Source: Ignavibacteriales bacterium (lineage in GTDB: Bacteria; Bacteroidota; Ignavibacteria; UBA10030). Taken from it: 44,172 bases of DNA. Below are positions 19,201 through 27,886 of this stretch, in pieces (the stretch's first letter is position 1; the number at the start of each line of letters is the position of its first letter). The notes beneath the pieces are model-generated. The model searched no databases. It was not told the origin of the DNA and saw only the letters and a list, made by a program, of their open reading frames with translations. The translations under genes were made by a program, and so were the position numbers. The stretch lies in the NCBI GenBank assembly GCA_016186715.1, contig JACPLA010000046.1, forward strand, positions 1 to 44,172. Direction: 5' to 3'.

Positions 19201-19876
19201 CAAATCTGCCAAGGCGGAGGAGGGATTCCGCCATCAGCTGAAGTGCCGGCACAACGACCGACGCATCGTTTGCAGCTTCAGCTGCCTTCTTTGTCTCGGC
19301 ACGGGCAAGCTCGTATTGGCGTTCGCTGTAATAAATACGGGCTAGTTGCAGGCGCCCTTCGGGAACGACGTCTGCCGAGGCGAATTCCTGGCCGAGCGCT
19401 CTCAAGACTTTTTTTGAACTTTCCCGGTCGCCGGCGAGTTGGAAATACTTTGCCGATTCAAGAAGCGCTGCGGGAGCGAGCTTGCTTTTTGGATGAAACG
19501 TCTTCACTCGCTCGTATGCCAAGGCTGCCTCGCGAAAATTGCCGAGCTTGAGGTATGCGTCCGCAACATTCCACCATGCTTCAGAAGCCCTGGGATGCTC
19601 GCGAAACATCAAAGCAAAATTCTGGAATGTGAAACGGGCTTCTTCAAATTGCTTGAGTTGGAGCTGACTCAATCCGAGATAAAAGCGGGCTTCGGTTCCC
19701 TGAGGAGTGTTTGGATAGGTTGCTACAAACTGGCGGAACTGCTCAAGAGCGAGATCGTAGAATTTATCATTATAGAGGCTGACCGCAAGCTTAAAATCGG
19801 CATTCTCCTTGGTATCCTGAGCCGCAGAAAACTGGACGAACGCAAGCAAAATCAGAATGAGACTTACCGTACGCAT
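16247..19876 (-). CDS. very large secreted or periplasmic TPR-repeat protein
   Basis: The 1209-aa protein starts with a signal peptide (MRTVSLILILLAFVQFSAAQ) and then consists almost wholly of tetratricopeptide repeats, with typical words such as LYNDKFYDLALEQFRQFVAT, ALEQFRQF..YPNTPQGTEARFYLG and WDAAARQYKAIL; I estimate 25-30 units. Long periplasmic TPR proteins act as scaffolds for envelope complexes (YbgF/CpoB- or BamD-like in repeat type), but no specific partner is visible. I chose ATG 19876 because an in-frame upstream start (20065) would add 63 unrelated residues ahead of a clean signal peptide; no Shine-Dalgarno is obvious. Its C-terminal repeats end in VNALVRAK. Confidence 0.88.
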   Translation of the reverse strand: MRTVSLILILLAFVQFSAAQDTKENADFKLAVSLYNDKFYDLALEQFRQFVATYPNTPQGTEARFYLGLSQLQLKQFEEARFTFQNFALMFREHPRASEAWWNVADAYLKLGNFREAALAYERVKTFHPKSKLAPAALLESAKYFQLAGDRESSKKVLRALGQEFASADVVPEGRLQLARIYYSERQYELARAETKKAAEAANDASVVVPALQLMAESLLRLGRFEEAKTVLNESIARFRAGAPYFEFLLALGRLHRTTGDLDGAMQTWGIIVDPKSPSPDATRQAAFVELGDARVGRGSMSDALTAYEGAIRLDGLLHGEACFKAARTAERLGQTSKAGELYLKAAGDSATTFDRRSILVAGFRGAKFQKKYLQALRLAQQFQQEFPSDRNLPRVLFEAGNLVAADLGDPRRSLEFYEEVTSLGENELSDEAMFAMAKSLRQAGALSEALQALERLEKQFPASELLPLAREERFSITTYEMKDREGGIRNLALLIGDVIAAKPRGELAFRLGEIYFNDLKEYENAAVQYEAALRGDLDRQVRAGATFRKARALEFQAFRNAGSPEKYGSAIAAYDAFLMLFPTSEHSADARFSMIRLQLRRTQTSVELRNLAANLRGNLEEIRNREQLWLALGESFQAVKSQGDAAAVFAELLRMKPGAEAEARALVRLAEAKFELGERDTAAPLLESYLRKFPSHELSAKARFMLAGVEVDRGRIDRALQLYLELEQRSPYSRYAQGLDLARGDAYYRAGDVANALILYQNYAQELLSNSFSLQDPTADLLAKMADCYRRTGNRLEAKKLYADVLARDTSSAVRAGVYTTLALIAQEEKNLEAAARYLQEASRYGTGTPEQRLRAAVESADLLFQSEDYKTAIARYNDLLPQANTDSLRRLLDARIIVGYFRLDNAVEADRRANAFVKAHPNARDQAAEFEFERGRFHLRRDETDLAIRRLENVRQRFPQSPIVPETVYWLARALELKNQPERAVQLYDSLIQKFPDNPIIPRVQLSLGNVYYNLEQWDAAARQYKAILDNPQHGHDLHQFAMSNLIMAYKEIGLFDAALQLTRQYIDRFPEDPDLVMKRIDIGVIYQKLGYYDQSILHLQAMLENATPELEGELRYYIGEAYFYKGGYQQAILEFLKVPYLITKQTRVDWVATSYYMAGQSYEKMSKFDQAITMYKQIIERPGIDPTFKTAAQKEIDRVNALVRAK

Positions 19877-20113
19877 GACGCAAAATGTACCACATAAAGG
19901 AAGGATTAGCAAGAATTCTGCTCGCGTTTGTGCCTTTGGCTCATCTGAGACCGGGGGATAACCAGGGAGAATCAGAGAGGCGGAACGGAGGAACACAGAG
20001 CGTGTAGATCTTCGCCGCCAATCCTCTGCCCAACAGCGCAACCCCTCTAAAACGACGAATCCCAAACGGATTTGCCGATCGGGATTCTTTCAGATCCAAA
20101 GACCAACCGATAC

Positions 20114-20854
20114 CTACGTCAACTTCGCTTTCAGGAATTCTCTGTTCAACCGCGCAATGTGCGCAACGGAAATTTCTTTCGGACACTCCGCCTCACATGC
20201 GTAGTTGTTCGAACAATTCCCAAAACCTTCCTTGTCCATCTGCTCCACCATCCGAAGCGCTCTTGCCTTACGTTCCGGCCCACCCTGTGGAAGGAGCGCA
20301 AGATGGGAAATCTTCGCAGCAACAAACAACATGGCCGACGAATTCGGGCATGCCGCCACGCACGCCCCGCATCCAATACACGCAGCGGCGTCGAATGCCT
20401 CATCGGAAACATGTTTGGAAATCGGAATTGCATTCCCGTCCGGAGCGCCTCCCGTCTTCACCGACACATAGCCCCCGGCCTGCATGATCCGGTCAAAAGA
20501 AGTTCTGTCCACTATCAGATCCTTGATCACCGGAAACGGCCCCGCACGCCACGGCTCGATGACGACGACGTCACCGTCCCTGAAAGAGCGCATATGCACC
20601 TGGCACGTGGCCACACCGCGACCCGGGCCGTGAGCCCTGCCGTCGACCATAAGACCACAGCTCCCGCAAATGCCCTCCCGGCAATCATGGTCAAACGCCA
20701 CCGGCTCATCCCCTTTCTTGATCAGATCCACATTCAGCACGTCGAGCATCTCAAGAAACGACATGTCGGGGGAAACATTGCTGATTTGATACGTTGCAAA
20801 CTTACCGGCATCGTCACGATTCCGCTGCCGCCAGATTTTGAGAGTGAGGTTCAT
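20114..20854 (-). CDS. sdhB: succinate dehydrogenase/fumarate reductase iron-sulfur subunit
   Basis: The 246-aa protein has cysteines for three clusters: [2Fe-2S] at C58, C63, C66 and C84 (CREGICGSC), [4Fe-4S] at C159-C162-C165 with C169 ([12 protein letters not shown]) and [3Fe-4S] with C214, C220 and C224 ([14 protein letters not shown]). It carries electrons between the flavin of SdhA and the membrane subunit SdhC. ATG 20854 was chosen because the family N-terminus ([10 protein letters not shown]) begins there; the 19 codons upstream run into the repeat cluster. The sdhA stop is 123 nt upstream, and that gap is filled by three REP palindromes. Confidence 0.95.
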   Translation of the reverse strand: MNLTLKIWRQRNRDDAGKFATYQISNVSPDMSFLEMLDVLNVDLIKKGDEPVAFDHDCREGICGSCGLMVDGRAHGPGRGVATCQVHMRSFRDGDVVVIEPWRAGPFPVIKDLIVDRTSFDRIMQAGGYVSVKTGGAPDGNAIPISKHVSDEAFDAAACIGCGACVAACPNSSAMLFVAAKISHLALLPQGGPERKARALRMVEQMDKEGFGNCSNNYACEAECPKEISVAHIARLNREFLKAKLT

Positions 20855-20890
20855 GATGGTAGATGAGGCAAGAGAGTGAATCGTTCCTCG

Positions 20891-20975
20891 GTAGAAGTCC
20901 GACTTCTGCATTTGTTTTTCTGGTAGAAGTCCGACTTCTACATTTGTTTTTCCGTGGTAGAAGTCGGACTTCTAC
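20891..20975. repeat. three REP palindromes between sdhA and sdhB
   Basis: GTAGAAGTCCGACTTCTAC, an odd palindrome with one central base, occurs at 20923-20941. A one-mismatch copy ends in CTGC (20891-20909) and a copy with central G (opposite orientation) lies at 20957-20975. Spacers contain ATTTGTTTTT. The same palindrome flanks the RAYT transposase gene at 30484-31261. Confidence 0.9.
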
Positions 20976-20977
20976 CC

Positions 20978-22891
20978 TTATTTGTAACTCCTCTGCGACG
21001 GCTTCGCGTATTCAAACTTCAGCGGCTCTCTTCGCAATACGGCCGACTTTTTCGGCCCCCTGTACTCCCACGCTGCGACGTAGCTGAACCGGGCATCGTT
21101 TCGCTTCGCCTCGCCCTCCGCAGTCTGATGCTCCTCGCGGAAATGACCTCCACACGATTCTTCCCGATGCAGCGCGTCCAACGCCATCAACTCTCCCAGC
21201 TCGAAATAGTCCGCCACGCGGCCCGCCTTCTCCAGTTCCACATTCAGATCAAGATCCGTCCCCGTCACTTTGACTTCTTTCCAGAATCGACTCTTGAGCT
21301 CCGGAATCAACTTCAGAGCCTTCTTCAGTCCGGCGCGGGATCTCGCCATGCCGACGTGATCCCACATGATCTTCCCGAGCTCGCGGTGAAACTCATCGAC
21401 CGTTTTCTTTCCATTGATCGACACAAGTTTTTTCACCATCCGTTCTGTTTCTGTTTCGGCTTTCTTGAATTCGCGATGATCATTCTTCACCGGCCTGAAC
21501 TTCGTTGAGGCAAGGTAATCGCCGATGGTATAAGGAAGGATAAAATATCCGTCGGCGAGTCCCTGCATGAGGGCGCTTGCCCCCAGGCGGTTTGCGCCAT
21601 GATCGGAAAAATTCGCCTCGCCAATCACATAGAGGCCCGGAATCGTGCTCATGAGATCATAATCAACCCACAACCCTCCCATCGTATAGTGAACAGCAGG
21701 ATAAATCCGCATCGGGGTCTGATAGGGATCTTCTGCAGTGATTTGCTTGTACATGTCGAACAGATTCCCGTACCGTTCCTGGATGACGCTCCGGCCCAGC
21801 CGCTTGATGGAATCGGAAAAATCCAGGTGCACCGCCTGGCCTGTTGAGCCGACTCCGTATCCCTGGTCGCACATTTCTTTCGCCCGGCGGGATGCAACGT
21901 CGCGCGGCACAAGGTTCCCAAATGCGGGATACAACCGTTCCAAATAATAATCGCGGTCGCTTTCGGGGATCTCACCGGGAGGACGCTTGTCTCCCTTCTT
22001 CTTCGACACCCAAATCCTTCCGTCGTTCCGAAGGCTTTCCGACATGAGGGTCAATTTCGATTGATAATGTCCGCTCTCGGGGATGCAGGTGGGGTGAATT
22101 TGCGTGAAGCACGGATTCCCAAAGAGAGCGCCTTTCTTGTGGGCCCGCCAGATCGCCGTTGCATTGCTTGCTTTGGCATTGGTCGAAAGGAAAAAGGCAT
22201 TGCTGTAGCCGCCCGTGGCGAGGACCACGGCGTCGGCCACGTAGGATTCCATGATTCCATTGATCATGTTCCGGGCGACAATCCCCCGCGCCTGCCCGTC
22301 GATGATGACCAGATCGAGCATCTCCCGTCGATCGAAGAACTTCACCGTTCCGGCATCCATTTGACGGACCAGCGCAGAATAGGCGCCGAGGAGCAGCTGC
22401 TGCCCGGTTTGACCGCGGGCGTAGAACGTCCGTGCAACCTGTGCGCCGCCAAAGGAGCGATTGTCCAGATAGCCCGCGTAGTCACGGGCAAAAGGAACAC
22501 CCTGTGCCACGCATTGATCAATGATCGATCCGCTGACTTCAGCCAGCCGATAGACGTTTCCTTCGCGGGCCCGGTAATCGCCTCCCTTTACGGTGTCATG
22601 AAAGAGGCGCCAGACACTATCCCCGTCATTCGAATAGTTCTTCGGGGCATTGATGCCGCCCTGGGCTGCGATGCTGTGGGCGCGCCGCGGGGATTCGTGA
22701 TAGGAAAACGCCAGGACGTTATATCCGAGCTCACCCAGAGTCGCTGAGGCAGACGCTCCTGCCAGTCCCGTCCCTACCACAAGAATGGTATATCTCCGCT
22801 TGTTGGCCGGGTTGACGAGCTTGAGATGGAACCGGTGGTTCGACCATTTTTGCTGAATCGGTCCGTCGGGTATTTTCGCATCGAGTTTCAT
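20978..22891 (-). CDS. sdhA: succinate dehydrogenase/fumarate reductase flavoprotein subunit
   Basis: The 637-aa protein has the FAD-binding fold ([15 protein letters not shown] near residue 37), the segment with the histidine that binds FAD covalently ([12 protein letters not shown]), the catalytic region ([14 protein letters not shown]) and the second FAD motif ([19 protein letters not shown]). It oxidises succinate or reduces fumarate on the inner face of the membrane. Length matches the epsilon/Bacteroidota-type SdhA (about 640 aa). The gene starts 3 nt after the sdhC stop, so the two are tightly coupled. Order sdhC-sdhA-sdhB fits the b558 type. Confidence 0.97.
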   Translation of the reverse strand: MKLDAKIPDGPIQQKWSNHRFHLKLVNPANKRRYTILVVGTGLAGASASATLGELGYNVLAFSYHESPRRAHSIAAQGGINAPKNYSNDGDSVWRLFHDTVKGGDYRAREGNVYRLAEVSGSIIDQCVAQGVPFARDYAGYLDNRSFGGAQVARTFYARGQTGQQLLLGAYSALVRQMDAGTVKFFDRREMLDLVIIDGQARGIVARNMINGIMESYVADAVVLATGGYSNAFFLSTNAKASNATAIWRAHKKGALFGNPCFTQIHPTCIPESGHYQSKLTLMSESLRNDGRIWVSKKKGDKRPPGEIPESDRDYYLERLYPAFGNLVPRDVASRRAKEMCDQGYGVGSTGQAVHLDFSDSIKRLGRSVIQERYGNLFDMYKQITAEDPYQTPMRIYPAVHYTMGGLWVDYDLMSTIPGLYVIGEANFSDHGANRLGASALMQGLADGYFILPYTIGDYLASTKFRPVKNDHREFKKAETETERMVKKLVSINGKKTVDEFHRELGKIMWDHVGMARSRAGLKKALKLIPELKSRFWKEVKVTGTDLDLNVELEKAGRVADYFELGELMALDALHREESCGGHFREEHQTAEGEAKRNDARFSYVAAWEYRGPKKSAVLRREPLKFEYAKPSQRSYK

Positions 22892-22894
22892 GGG

Positions 22895-23584
22895 TTATTG
22901 CACTCCAAGAACAACTGCAGATGGGGTCGGGGGAGAGAAGAAATAAAAATACACCGGCAACGAAGCGAATCCGGCCGGGAGAACAAACCAAAACACGAAC
23001 GCCGTCAGACCAAGGAGCCATTGGTATTTCTTGTGCATCAGGCCCAGGGTTTGAAAGGCCGACTGGAATCCATGCTTGAGATGATAGCCGAGCACAACAA
23101 GGGCAAAGAGATAGAACGCGCAGAACCATGGATCGGAAAATTTCTGGACAACGAGCTGGTAGGCCGTCATCGTTGTTCCCGTGACGCGCAGCGGGACAAA
23201 GAAGCTCCAGAGATGGACAACGAGGAACAGAAAGATCACACTTCCGCCCAGCATCGTAATGCGGGATGCCAGTTCCGCGTTCTCATCGAGCCGGTACTTC
23301 GCATACTTGACCGGCCGAGCCCGGCGATTCTTGATCCACACCACAAGAGCGCTCAGTGCATGCCCAAAGAGCGAGGCAAACAGGACCACTTCGATCACCC
23401 GAATCACGGGATTCGAAACAAGCCATTGGGAATACTCCTCATACAGGTGTCCGCCGTCATTGGCAAACAGGAGGAGGTTTCCGACAAGGTGTTCAACAAG
23501 AAAGAGGCACAGGAAGAGTCCGGTCAAACTCATCACTACTTTCTTGCCGATGGAGGATCGGTAAAACGAGACAAGACTGTTCAT
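22895..23584 (-). CDS. sdhC: succinate dehydrogenase cytochrome b558 subunit
   Basis: The 229-aa membrane protein has five hydrophobic helices and conserved histidines within them (FLVEHLVGNLLLF, LFGHALSALV, FLVVHLWSFF, LGYHLKHGFQSAF), the expected ligands of two b hemes in the one-subunit b558 family. It anchors SdhA/SdhB and passes electrons to or from quinone (menaquinone in relatives). It is the first gene of the sdhCAB operon; the upstream 129 nt to ftsX should hold the promoter, though I see no clear consensus. Confidence 0.93.
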   Translation of the reverse strand: MNSLVSFYRSSIGKKVVMSLTGLFLCLFLVEHLVGNLLLFANDGGHLYEEYSQWLVSNPVIRVIEVVLFASLFGHALSALVVWIKNRRARPVKYAKYRLDENAELASRITMLGGSVIFLFLVVHLWSFFVPLRVTGTTMTAYQLVVQKFSDPWFCAFYLFALVVLGYHLKHGFQSAFQTLGLMHKKYQWLLGLTAFVFWFVLPAGFASLPVYFYFFSPPTPSAVVLGVQ

Positions 23585-23713
23585 AGCGGGAATTGTTGAT
23601 TGGTCGCTGGGGCTGACACGATGAGGATGAAGGTCAGTAGCGAGGGCCTTCGAAGAACAGAAAAATAGTATGGAAGAATTTCTGAAAAAGCAACAAACTG
23701 AGACAGGAACAGA

Positions 23714-24592
23714 CTAGCTCACGACGCTCTCGCCGATGAAACGCCGGATGGAGAGCACACTTCCCAGGAACCCCAGGAGACACCCCACACCCACGATCAG
23801 CCCGTACGCGAACACTTCGACCCGGACAAAATCCGACATAGGGACCGAAAGCCATTGCTCGAGGTAGTTGAAGAGGACAAACACAACCCCGGACGCGAAC
23901 AATCCGCCTACACAACCTTGAACAAGCCCTTCAACAATAAACGGGGTCCGGATGAAACTCCTGGTCGCCCCGATCAATTTCATGGACTGAATGATCTTTC
24001 GTTTCGCGTAAATTGCCAGACGAATCGTGTTCGCAACAAGAAAGATTGATGAGATCGTGATAAATAACCCGATTCCCAAGGCGCCCCACAGAAATGTCTT
24101 TGCTCTCTGATCCAGCATCTCGAGCAGGGCTTTCCGGTAGATCACATCTTCGACACCCCTGATCTGCTTCACATCATCGTACACGCTCGCCGCAGCGGCA
24201 GCAGTCTTGTATCCGTCAATCAGATAGATTTTGACCGAAGCCGGAAGCGGATTAAAGTCCAGCACGCGATAAATGTCTTCTCCGAACTCTTCTTCAAAGA
24301 TCCTCGCGGCTTCTTCTTTTGAAATAAATCGAACCTCCCTTACTCCGGTCACCGCGAGAACCCTTTTTTCAATCGCTTCGACTTCATCGTTTCTCAAACC
24401 ATCCTCGAGAAACGCCTCCATTTCCACTTTGTCTCTCAACGATTCAATGACGGAATTCGCATTGATGAGGAGGATGGTAAAGGAACTCAGGAGCAGCAGG
24501 GAGATCGAGACGGTGATGACCGCCGCGAACATTGAGAGTTTGGCTCTTTTGAAACCCGAGAATCCTTCTCTCAGAATGTAGCGGACTTGCAT
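23714..24592 (-). CDS. ftsX: cell-division protein FtsX
   Basis: The 292-aa protein has the FtsX layout: a cytoplasmic N-terminus (MQVRYILREGFSGFKRAKLS), a first helix (about 22-43), a large extracytoplasmic domain (VEMEAFLEDGLRNDEVEAIE to ISKEEAARIF) and three further helices. FtsX with the ATPase FtsE activates cell-wall hydrolases at the septum. FtsE is not next to it. ATG 24592 lies 2 nt after the pheA stop, so it is coupled to pheA; a longer in-frame start at 24736 would lie inside pheA. Confidence 0.92.
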   Translation of the reverse strand: MQVRYILREGFSGFKRAKLSMFAAVITVSISLLLLSSFTILLINANSVIESLRDKVEMEAFLEDGLRNDEVEAIEKRVLAVTGVREVRFISKEEAARIFEEEFGEDIYRVLDFNPLPASVKIYLIDGYKTAAAAASVYDDVKQIRGVEDVIYRKALLEMLDQRAKTFLWGALGIGLFITISSIFLVANTIRLAIYAKRKIIQSMKLIGATRSFIRTPFIVEGLVQGCVGGLFASGVVFVLFNYLEQWLSVPMSDFVRVEVFAYGLIVGVGCLLGFLGSVLSIRRFIGESVVS

Positions 24593-24594
24593 GC

Positions 24595-25425
24595 TCAACC
24601 CTGAATGGTTGTTCCTGTGGGGTAGGATCCGAACACACGCAAAAAGGTACTGACTTCTCCGAGATGATTCAAGGCGGCGCGCACTTTTTCCTCCCGCACG
24701 CTGCCCGAGATATCCAGGTAAAACAAATATTCCCACGGTTTCCCCAGCAGCGGACGAGATTCGATCTTGAGGAGATTTATGTCACGGAGAGCAAACACGG
24801 CCAACGCCTTGAAAAGTGCGCCGGGAATGTTCTGGGCCGCAAAAACAAGCGAGGTCTTACCGACCTTCAGGGGAGGAGCGGACCGCCGCGAGAGAGCGAT
24901 GAACCTGGTGTAGTTGTGATGGTTGGTTTCAATGTTTCGCCGGACAACCTTAAGCTTGTACGTTCGTGCCGCCTGAGTACTGGCTATGGCCGCGGCGTCC
25001 TTTCGCCGCTCTTCGCGGATCATCTTCGCCGCCCCTGCCGTGTCGTAATAAGCCACGGTCTTGACCTTGCCGAATTTCCTCAGAAATGCCGCGCACTGGC
25101 CGAGAGCCTGCGGATGAGAATAGACAAACCGAATATCGTTTAGTTTGGCCCCTGGAAATGTCATCAAATGATGATGGATACGGAGCGTAATTTCGCCGGT
25201 GATAAAAAGATTGTGTTCCATCAAAAGATCATAAATCTCGTGGACGCTTCCGTGCACGGAATTTTCAATCGGCACAATTCCCAACCGTCCGCTCCCGGCA
25301 GTCGCAAAGGAAAACACGTCCTTGAACTGTTCCCTCGGCTTGAGACGGGCTCTCGTTCCAAAGAAGCTCGTTGCCGCTTCCTCGCTAAATGCCCCCGGCT
25401 CTCCCTGATAGCTTACCTGAATCAT
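24595..25425 (-). CDS. pheA: prephenate dehydratase
   Basis: The 276-aa protein has a type II periplasmic-binding-like catalytic domain (YQGEPGAFSEEAA at the start; IVPIENSVHGSVHEIYDLL; NHHNYTRFIALS with the catalytic TRF) and a C-terminal ACT domain (about 190-270) with the phenylalanine-binding ESRP motif (KIESRPL). It turns prephenate into phenylpyruvate and is normally feedback-inhibited by phenylalanine through the ACT domain. No chorismate mutase domain is fused. It is directly followed by ftsX. Confidence 0.95.
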   Translation of the reverse strand: MIQVSYQGEPGAFSEEAATSFFGTRARLKPREQFKDVFSFATAGSGRLGIVPIENSVHGSVHEIYDLLMEHNLFITGEITLRIHHHLMTFPGAKLNDIRFVYSHPQALGQCAAFLRKFGKVKTVAYYDTAGAAKMIREERRKDAAAIASTQAARTYKLKVVRRNIETNHHNYTRFIALSRRSAPPLKVGKTSLVFAAQNIPGALFKALAVFALRDINLLKIESRPLLGKPWEYLFYLDISGSVREEKVRAALNHLGEVSTFLRVFGSYPTGTTIQG

Positions 25426-25496
25426 CTGTCACATCCATTCCTGTTCACAGTTCACTTCCCTGTTCTCAACGCTCTGTTGGAGGTAAACTAATCCGA

Positions 25497-26015
25497 CTAA
25501 AAATTCGACTCATCCCGCCATCGTGAAATCATCCAGGCGTTCTCTGCCGCCAATCGTGTCAACGTCAGTGTCGCGTATCCGTCCACCCGGATGATATCTG
25601 TGGGATTGAAGGTCACGGTCAGATTGAAATTGCGGCTTACCATCGTCCTCGTGTCAGTCGAATCTGTCGAGATCGAAATGATGTTATTCCAGACCAGGTC
25701 CAGTCGCTGGACATTCCGAAACAGCTGGTGGGTAATGCGCATCTCCTCATCTCTTCCCCACGAGACATCGACACCGCGATCATAGTCCCGATACACAAAC
25801 GAATAGTCGGAATAGATCAACTGACCGTAAATCGTTGTGTCCCTGAAGGTATAGGAAGCTTTGATGTTCTGAAAAATCCCATCAATGGTTTTGGTATCCC
25901 CCAGAATCGAGTCACCCGTCGCGGGGCTGTCGTCGAACGCGGGCGCAAAGGGATTGCAGGCTATGATGAGCAGCAGCCCCGGGAAGAGTCGTATGGCTCT
26001 CAGTGACTCAGACAT
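25497..26015 (-). CDS. predicted lipoprotein, 172 aa
   Basis: The N-terminus MSESLRAIRLFPGLLLIIAC has a lipobox (LIIAC) with the lipidated cysteine at residue 20. The remainder looks like a small beta-rich domain ending WMISRWRDESNF. It resembles the neighbouring lipoprotein (26195-26785), whose end also reads W-x-x-W-x-D-x-x; they may be diverged paralogues. No known family recognised. The start codon lies within the heptanucleotide repeat array, and no other ATG is available before the lipobox. Confidence 0.75.
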   Translation of the reverse strand: MSESLRAIRLFPGLLLIIACNPFAPAFDDSPATGDSILGDTKTIDGIFQNIKASYTFRDTTIYGQLIYSDYSFVYRDYDRGVDVSWGRDEEMRITHQLFRNVQRLDLVWNNIISISTDSTDTRTMVSRNFNLTVTFNPTDIIRVDGYATLTLTRLAAENAWMISRWRDESNF

Positions 26016-26205
26016 CAGAGGTCAGAGATCAGAGATCAGAGATCAGAAGTCAGCCCTTCGACACGCTCAGGGCTGACGGTGAGCGAAGTCGAACCGTCAG
26101 AGATCAGAGGTCGGAGGTCAGAAATCAGAGATTCAGCCAACCATCAATTATCAATGAGCAATATATCAATTGGTAATTGCTCATTGCAAATTGCTCATTG
26201 CCCAA
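26014..26205. repeat. RTCAGAG heptanucleotide array interrupted by a CTTCGAC-type repeat
   Basis: Tandem 7-mers (ATCAGAG or GTCAGAG) run from 26014 to about 26053, are interrupted at 26054-26095 by a different dispersed repeat (CCCTTCGACACGCTCAGGG, GAGCGAAGTCGAACC), and resume at 26096-26135. An AT-rich block with TCAATTATCAATGAGCAAT and GCTCATTGCAAATTGCTCAT follows at 26140-26205, like the block near 16190-16241. Confidence 0.85.
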
Positions 26206-26785
26206 ATTCCCCTTTGAGATCGCTCCAGGTGAAATCGCCCGGCTGGATTGCCAGATCCACCCATCTCCAGATCACCCAATTTTGGACGTTGTCTTTGCGG
26301 AGATAGAACTGCGCCCTTCCCTGGGCCGTTTGTGCGACATTCGGTTTTAAATGCGGAACTGTCAGTTGATACGTAGCCTCGAATTGCGCGGAATCGGATC
26401 CGACGCTTTGGGAAGTGAAACTCAGGGTCAGTGAAGGGACTGCGCTCGATTGAAGCTGCGACTTGAGATTATCAAAGTATCGGACCTCCGCCTGCCTTGA
26501 CCAGCTTAAGAAGACGCCGCTGTATTTGGATGCCGCCTGCGCCGTCGGCTCAAACACAAACGACCTCCCTGCCGTCACCGAATCGGAAAACGACTTCCCA
26601 TAGTTCAGCGAGCTAAGGTCATTGAATGCGTTGGACATGTTGGAGAACACCAGTGAGGGCTCGGTCGGCGGAGTGAAATTCGCGCTTGGCTGAACCGGGT
26701 CCTCCGGGCCCCGCGTATCAAAAAGGCCGCAACCGCAGAGGAACAGAACACCCGCGAACAGGCCTATGAGCGTTTCCGGCCTCAT
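26195..26785 (-). CDS. predicted lipoprotein, 196 aa
   Basis: The N-terminus MRPETLIGLFAGVLFLCGC ends in a lipobox (LCGC) with the lipidated cysteine at residue 19, followed by a flexible TRGPEDPVQPSANFTPPTEP stretch. The folded part (about 45-196) is beta-rich and ends WRWVDLAIQPGDFTWSDLKG. It is probably anchored in the envelope. Start is 6 nt after the recR stop, so it may share that transcript. No known family recognised. Confidence 0.75.
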   Translation of the reverse strand: MRPETLIGLFAGVLFLCGCGLFDTRGPEDPVQPSANFTPPTEPSLVFSNMSNAFNDLSSLNYGKSFSDSVTAGRSFVFEPTAQAASKYSGVFLSWSRQAEVRYFDNLKSQLQSSAVPSLTLSFTSQSVGSDSAQFEATYQLTVPHLKPNVAQTAQGRAQFYLRKDNVQNWVIWRWVDLAIQPGDFTWSDLKGEFGQ

Positions 26786-26791
26786 CGTGTC

Positions 26792-27338
26792 TTAGACTGC
26801 AATCCGCCCCTCAAGAGCTCGTGAGAGTGTGGCCTCATCGGCATATTCGAGATCTGACCCCACAGGCAATCCCCGCGCAATACGGGTAACCTTCGCCCCC
26901 AATGGCTTGAGGAGCTTAGACAAATACAGGGTCGTCGCTTCTCCCTCGACGTTCGGATTCATCGCCAGTATAACTTCCTCAACACTTGAGCCTGTAAGTC
27001 GGCTCAAGAGCTCTTTGACCCGCAGCTCCTCGGGTCCGATCCCATCAAGGGGCGAAAGCGCTCCTCCGAGGACATGATACAACCCCTTGAATTCATTGGT
27101 TTTTTCAAGCGCGAGCACGTCACTGGGCTCTTCGACCACATTCGGTAATATTCGAACAGACGGAGCAGTAGCGCACCTTGTCCTTTGCATTCACCAGGGC
27201 CTTTGCCAGCGACACAACTTCTTCCCTGTTCATCTTGAGAACGTACAAAGCCAAACGGTGTGCGGTTTTTCTCCCTATGCCCGGAAGTTGTGCAAAATGC
27301 TCGGCCAGTTGCTCAACGGATTCAGCAGTGTAAGTCAT
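26792..27338 (-). pseudogene. recR: recR with a deletion and frame break in the zinc finger
   Basis: Two overlapping frames together spell RecR. The first (from 27338) gives the N-terminal helix-hairpin-helix (LAEHFAQLPGIGRKTAHRLA) and the first half of the Cys4 zinc finger ([10 protein letters not shown]), then leaves frame and stops at 27120. The second carries [17 protein letters not shown], the Toprim domain ([33 protein letters not shown]) and the normal C-terminus. Normal RecR has about 18 residues between those blocks, including the second CxxC and a conserved RD...IC; here they are absent and the frames differ. The joined product would be about 181 aa against about 200. Either the gene is inactive in this genome or the assembly lost about 53 nt. 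It lies next to ybaB, as usual. Confidence 0.85.
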
Positions 27339-27377
27339 GGAGAGGAGAAGTTGAGGTTGAGGTTAAGGTTGAGGGTC

Positions 27378-27716
27378 TTAAAGGCCTGGGAGGTTCATGC
27401 CGGGAGGGATGATTCCTTGTGTGACCTTCTGCATTTCCTGTTGTGCCATGGCGCTTGCCTGCTCCAGCGCCTTGTTTGCGGCCGCCACAACAAGATCCTC
27501 CAGGATGTCCTTCTCCTCCGGCTTGACGACTTCCTGCTCGATTTCAATTTTCACAATCTGCTGTTTGCCGTTCGCCGTGACCTTCACCATTCCCCCGCCC
27601 GCATCCGCCGTCACGGTCTTCTGTTCCAACTCCGCCTGAACCTTTGCCATCCGTTCCTGCATTTCTTGGATTTGCTTCATCATCGCCTGCATGTTTGGCA
27701 TTCCACCTTTCAGCAT
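27378..27716 (-). CDS. ybaB: YbaB/EbfC nucleoid-associated protein
   Basis: The 112-aa protein has the YbaB/EbfC pattern: a methionine-rich start ([20 protein letters not shown]), a long helix, [20 protein letters not shown] strands and [15 protein letters not shown]. Dimers bind DNA loosely. ATG 27716 has AAGGAG 7 nt upstream. It precedes recR by 39 nt as in most bacteria, but the usual upstream dnaX is missing; the tRNA-Asn unit lies divergently upstream instead. Confidence 0.93.
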   Translation of the reverse strand: MLKGGMPNMQAMMKQIQEMQERMAKVQAELEQKTVTADAGGGMVKVTANGKQQIVKIEIEQEVVKPEEKDILEDLVVAAANKALEQASAMAQQEMQKVTQGIIPPGMNLPGL

Positions 27717-27886
27717 CACGCTCTCCTTGCTGGTTTTCTGTTCGGGATTCAATATACTTCGAATTGGAGGGAGAATCAACGTATCGCCGCAGTGTTCCCT
27801 CAGTTCTGGAGCAGACCTTTCCCCCTTTTTTCGCGCCTCATCATAGCGATTTCCGTCGGCAGTCGCGATTATTTTGATTCTCCTGA

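Noticed and set aside
26792-27338. Programmed frameshift in recR
   Set aside because: About 18 conserved residues are missing as well as the frame, which a simple slip cannot restore; no slippery run is visible at the junction.
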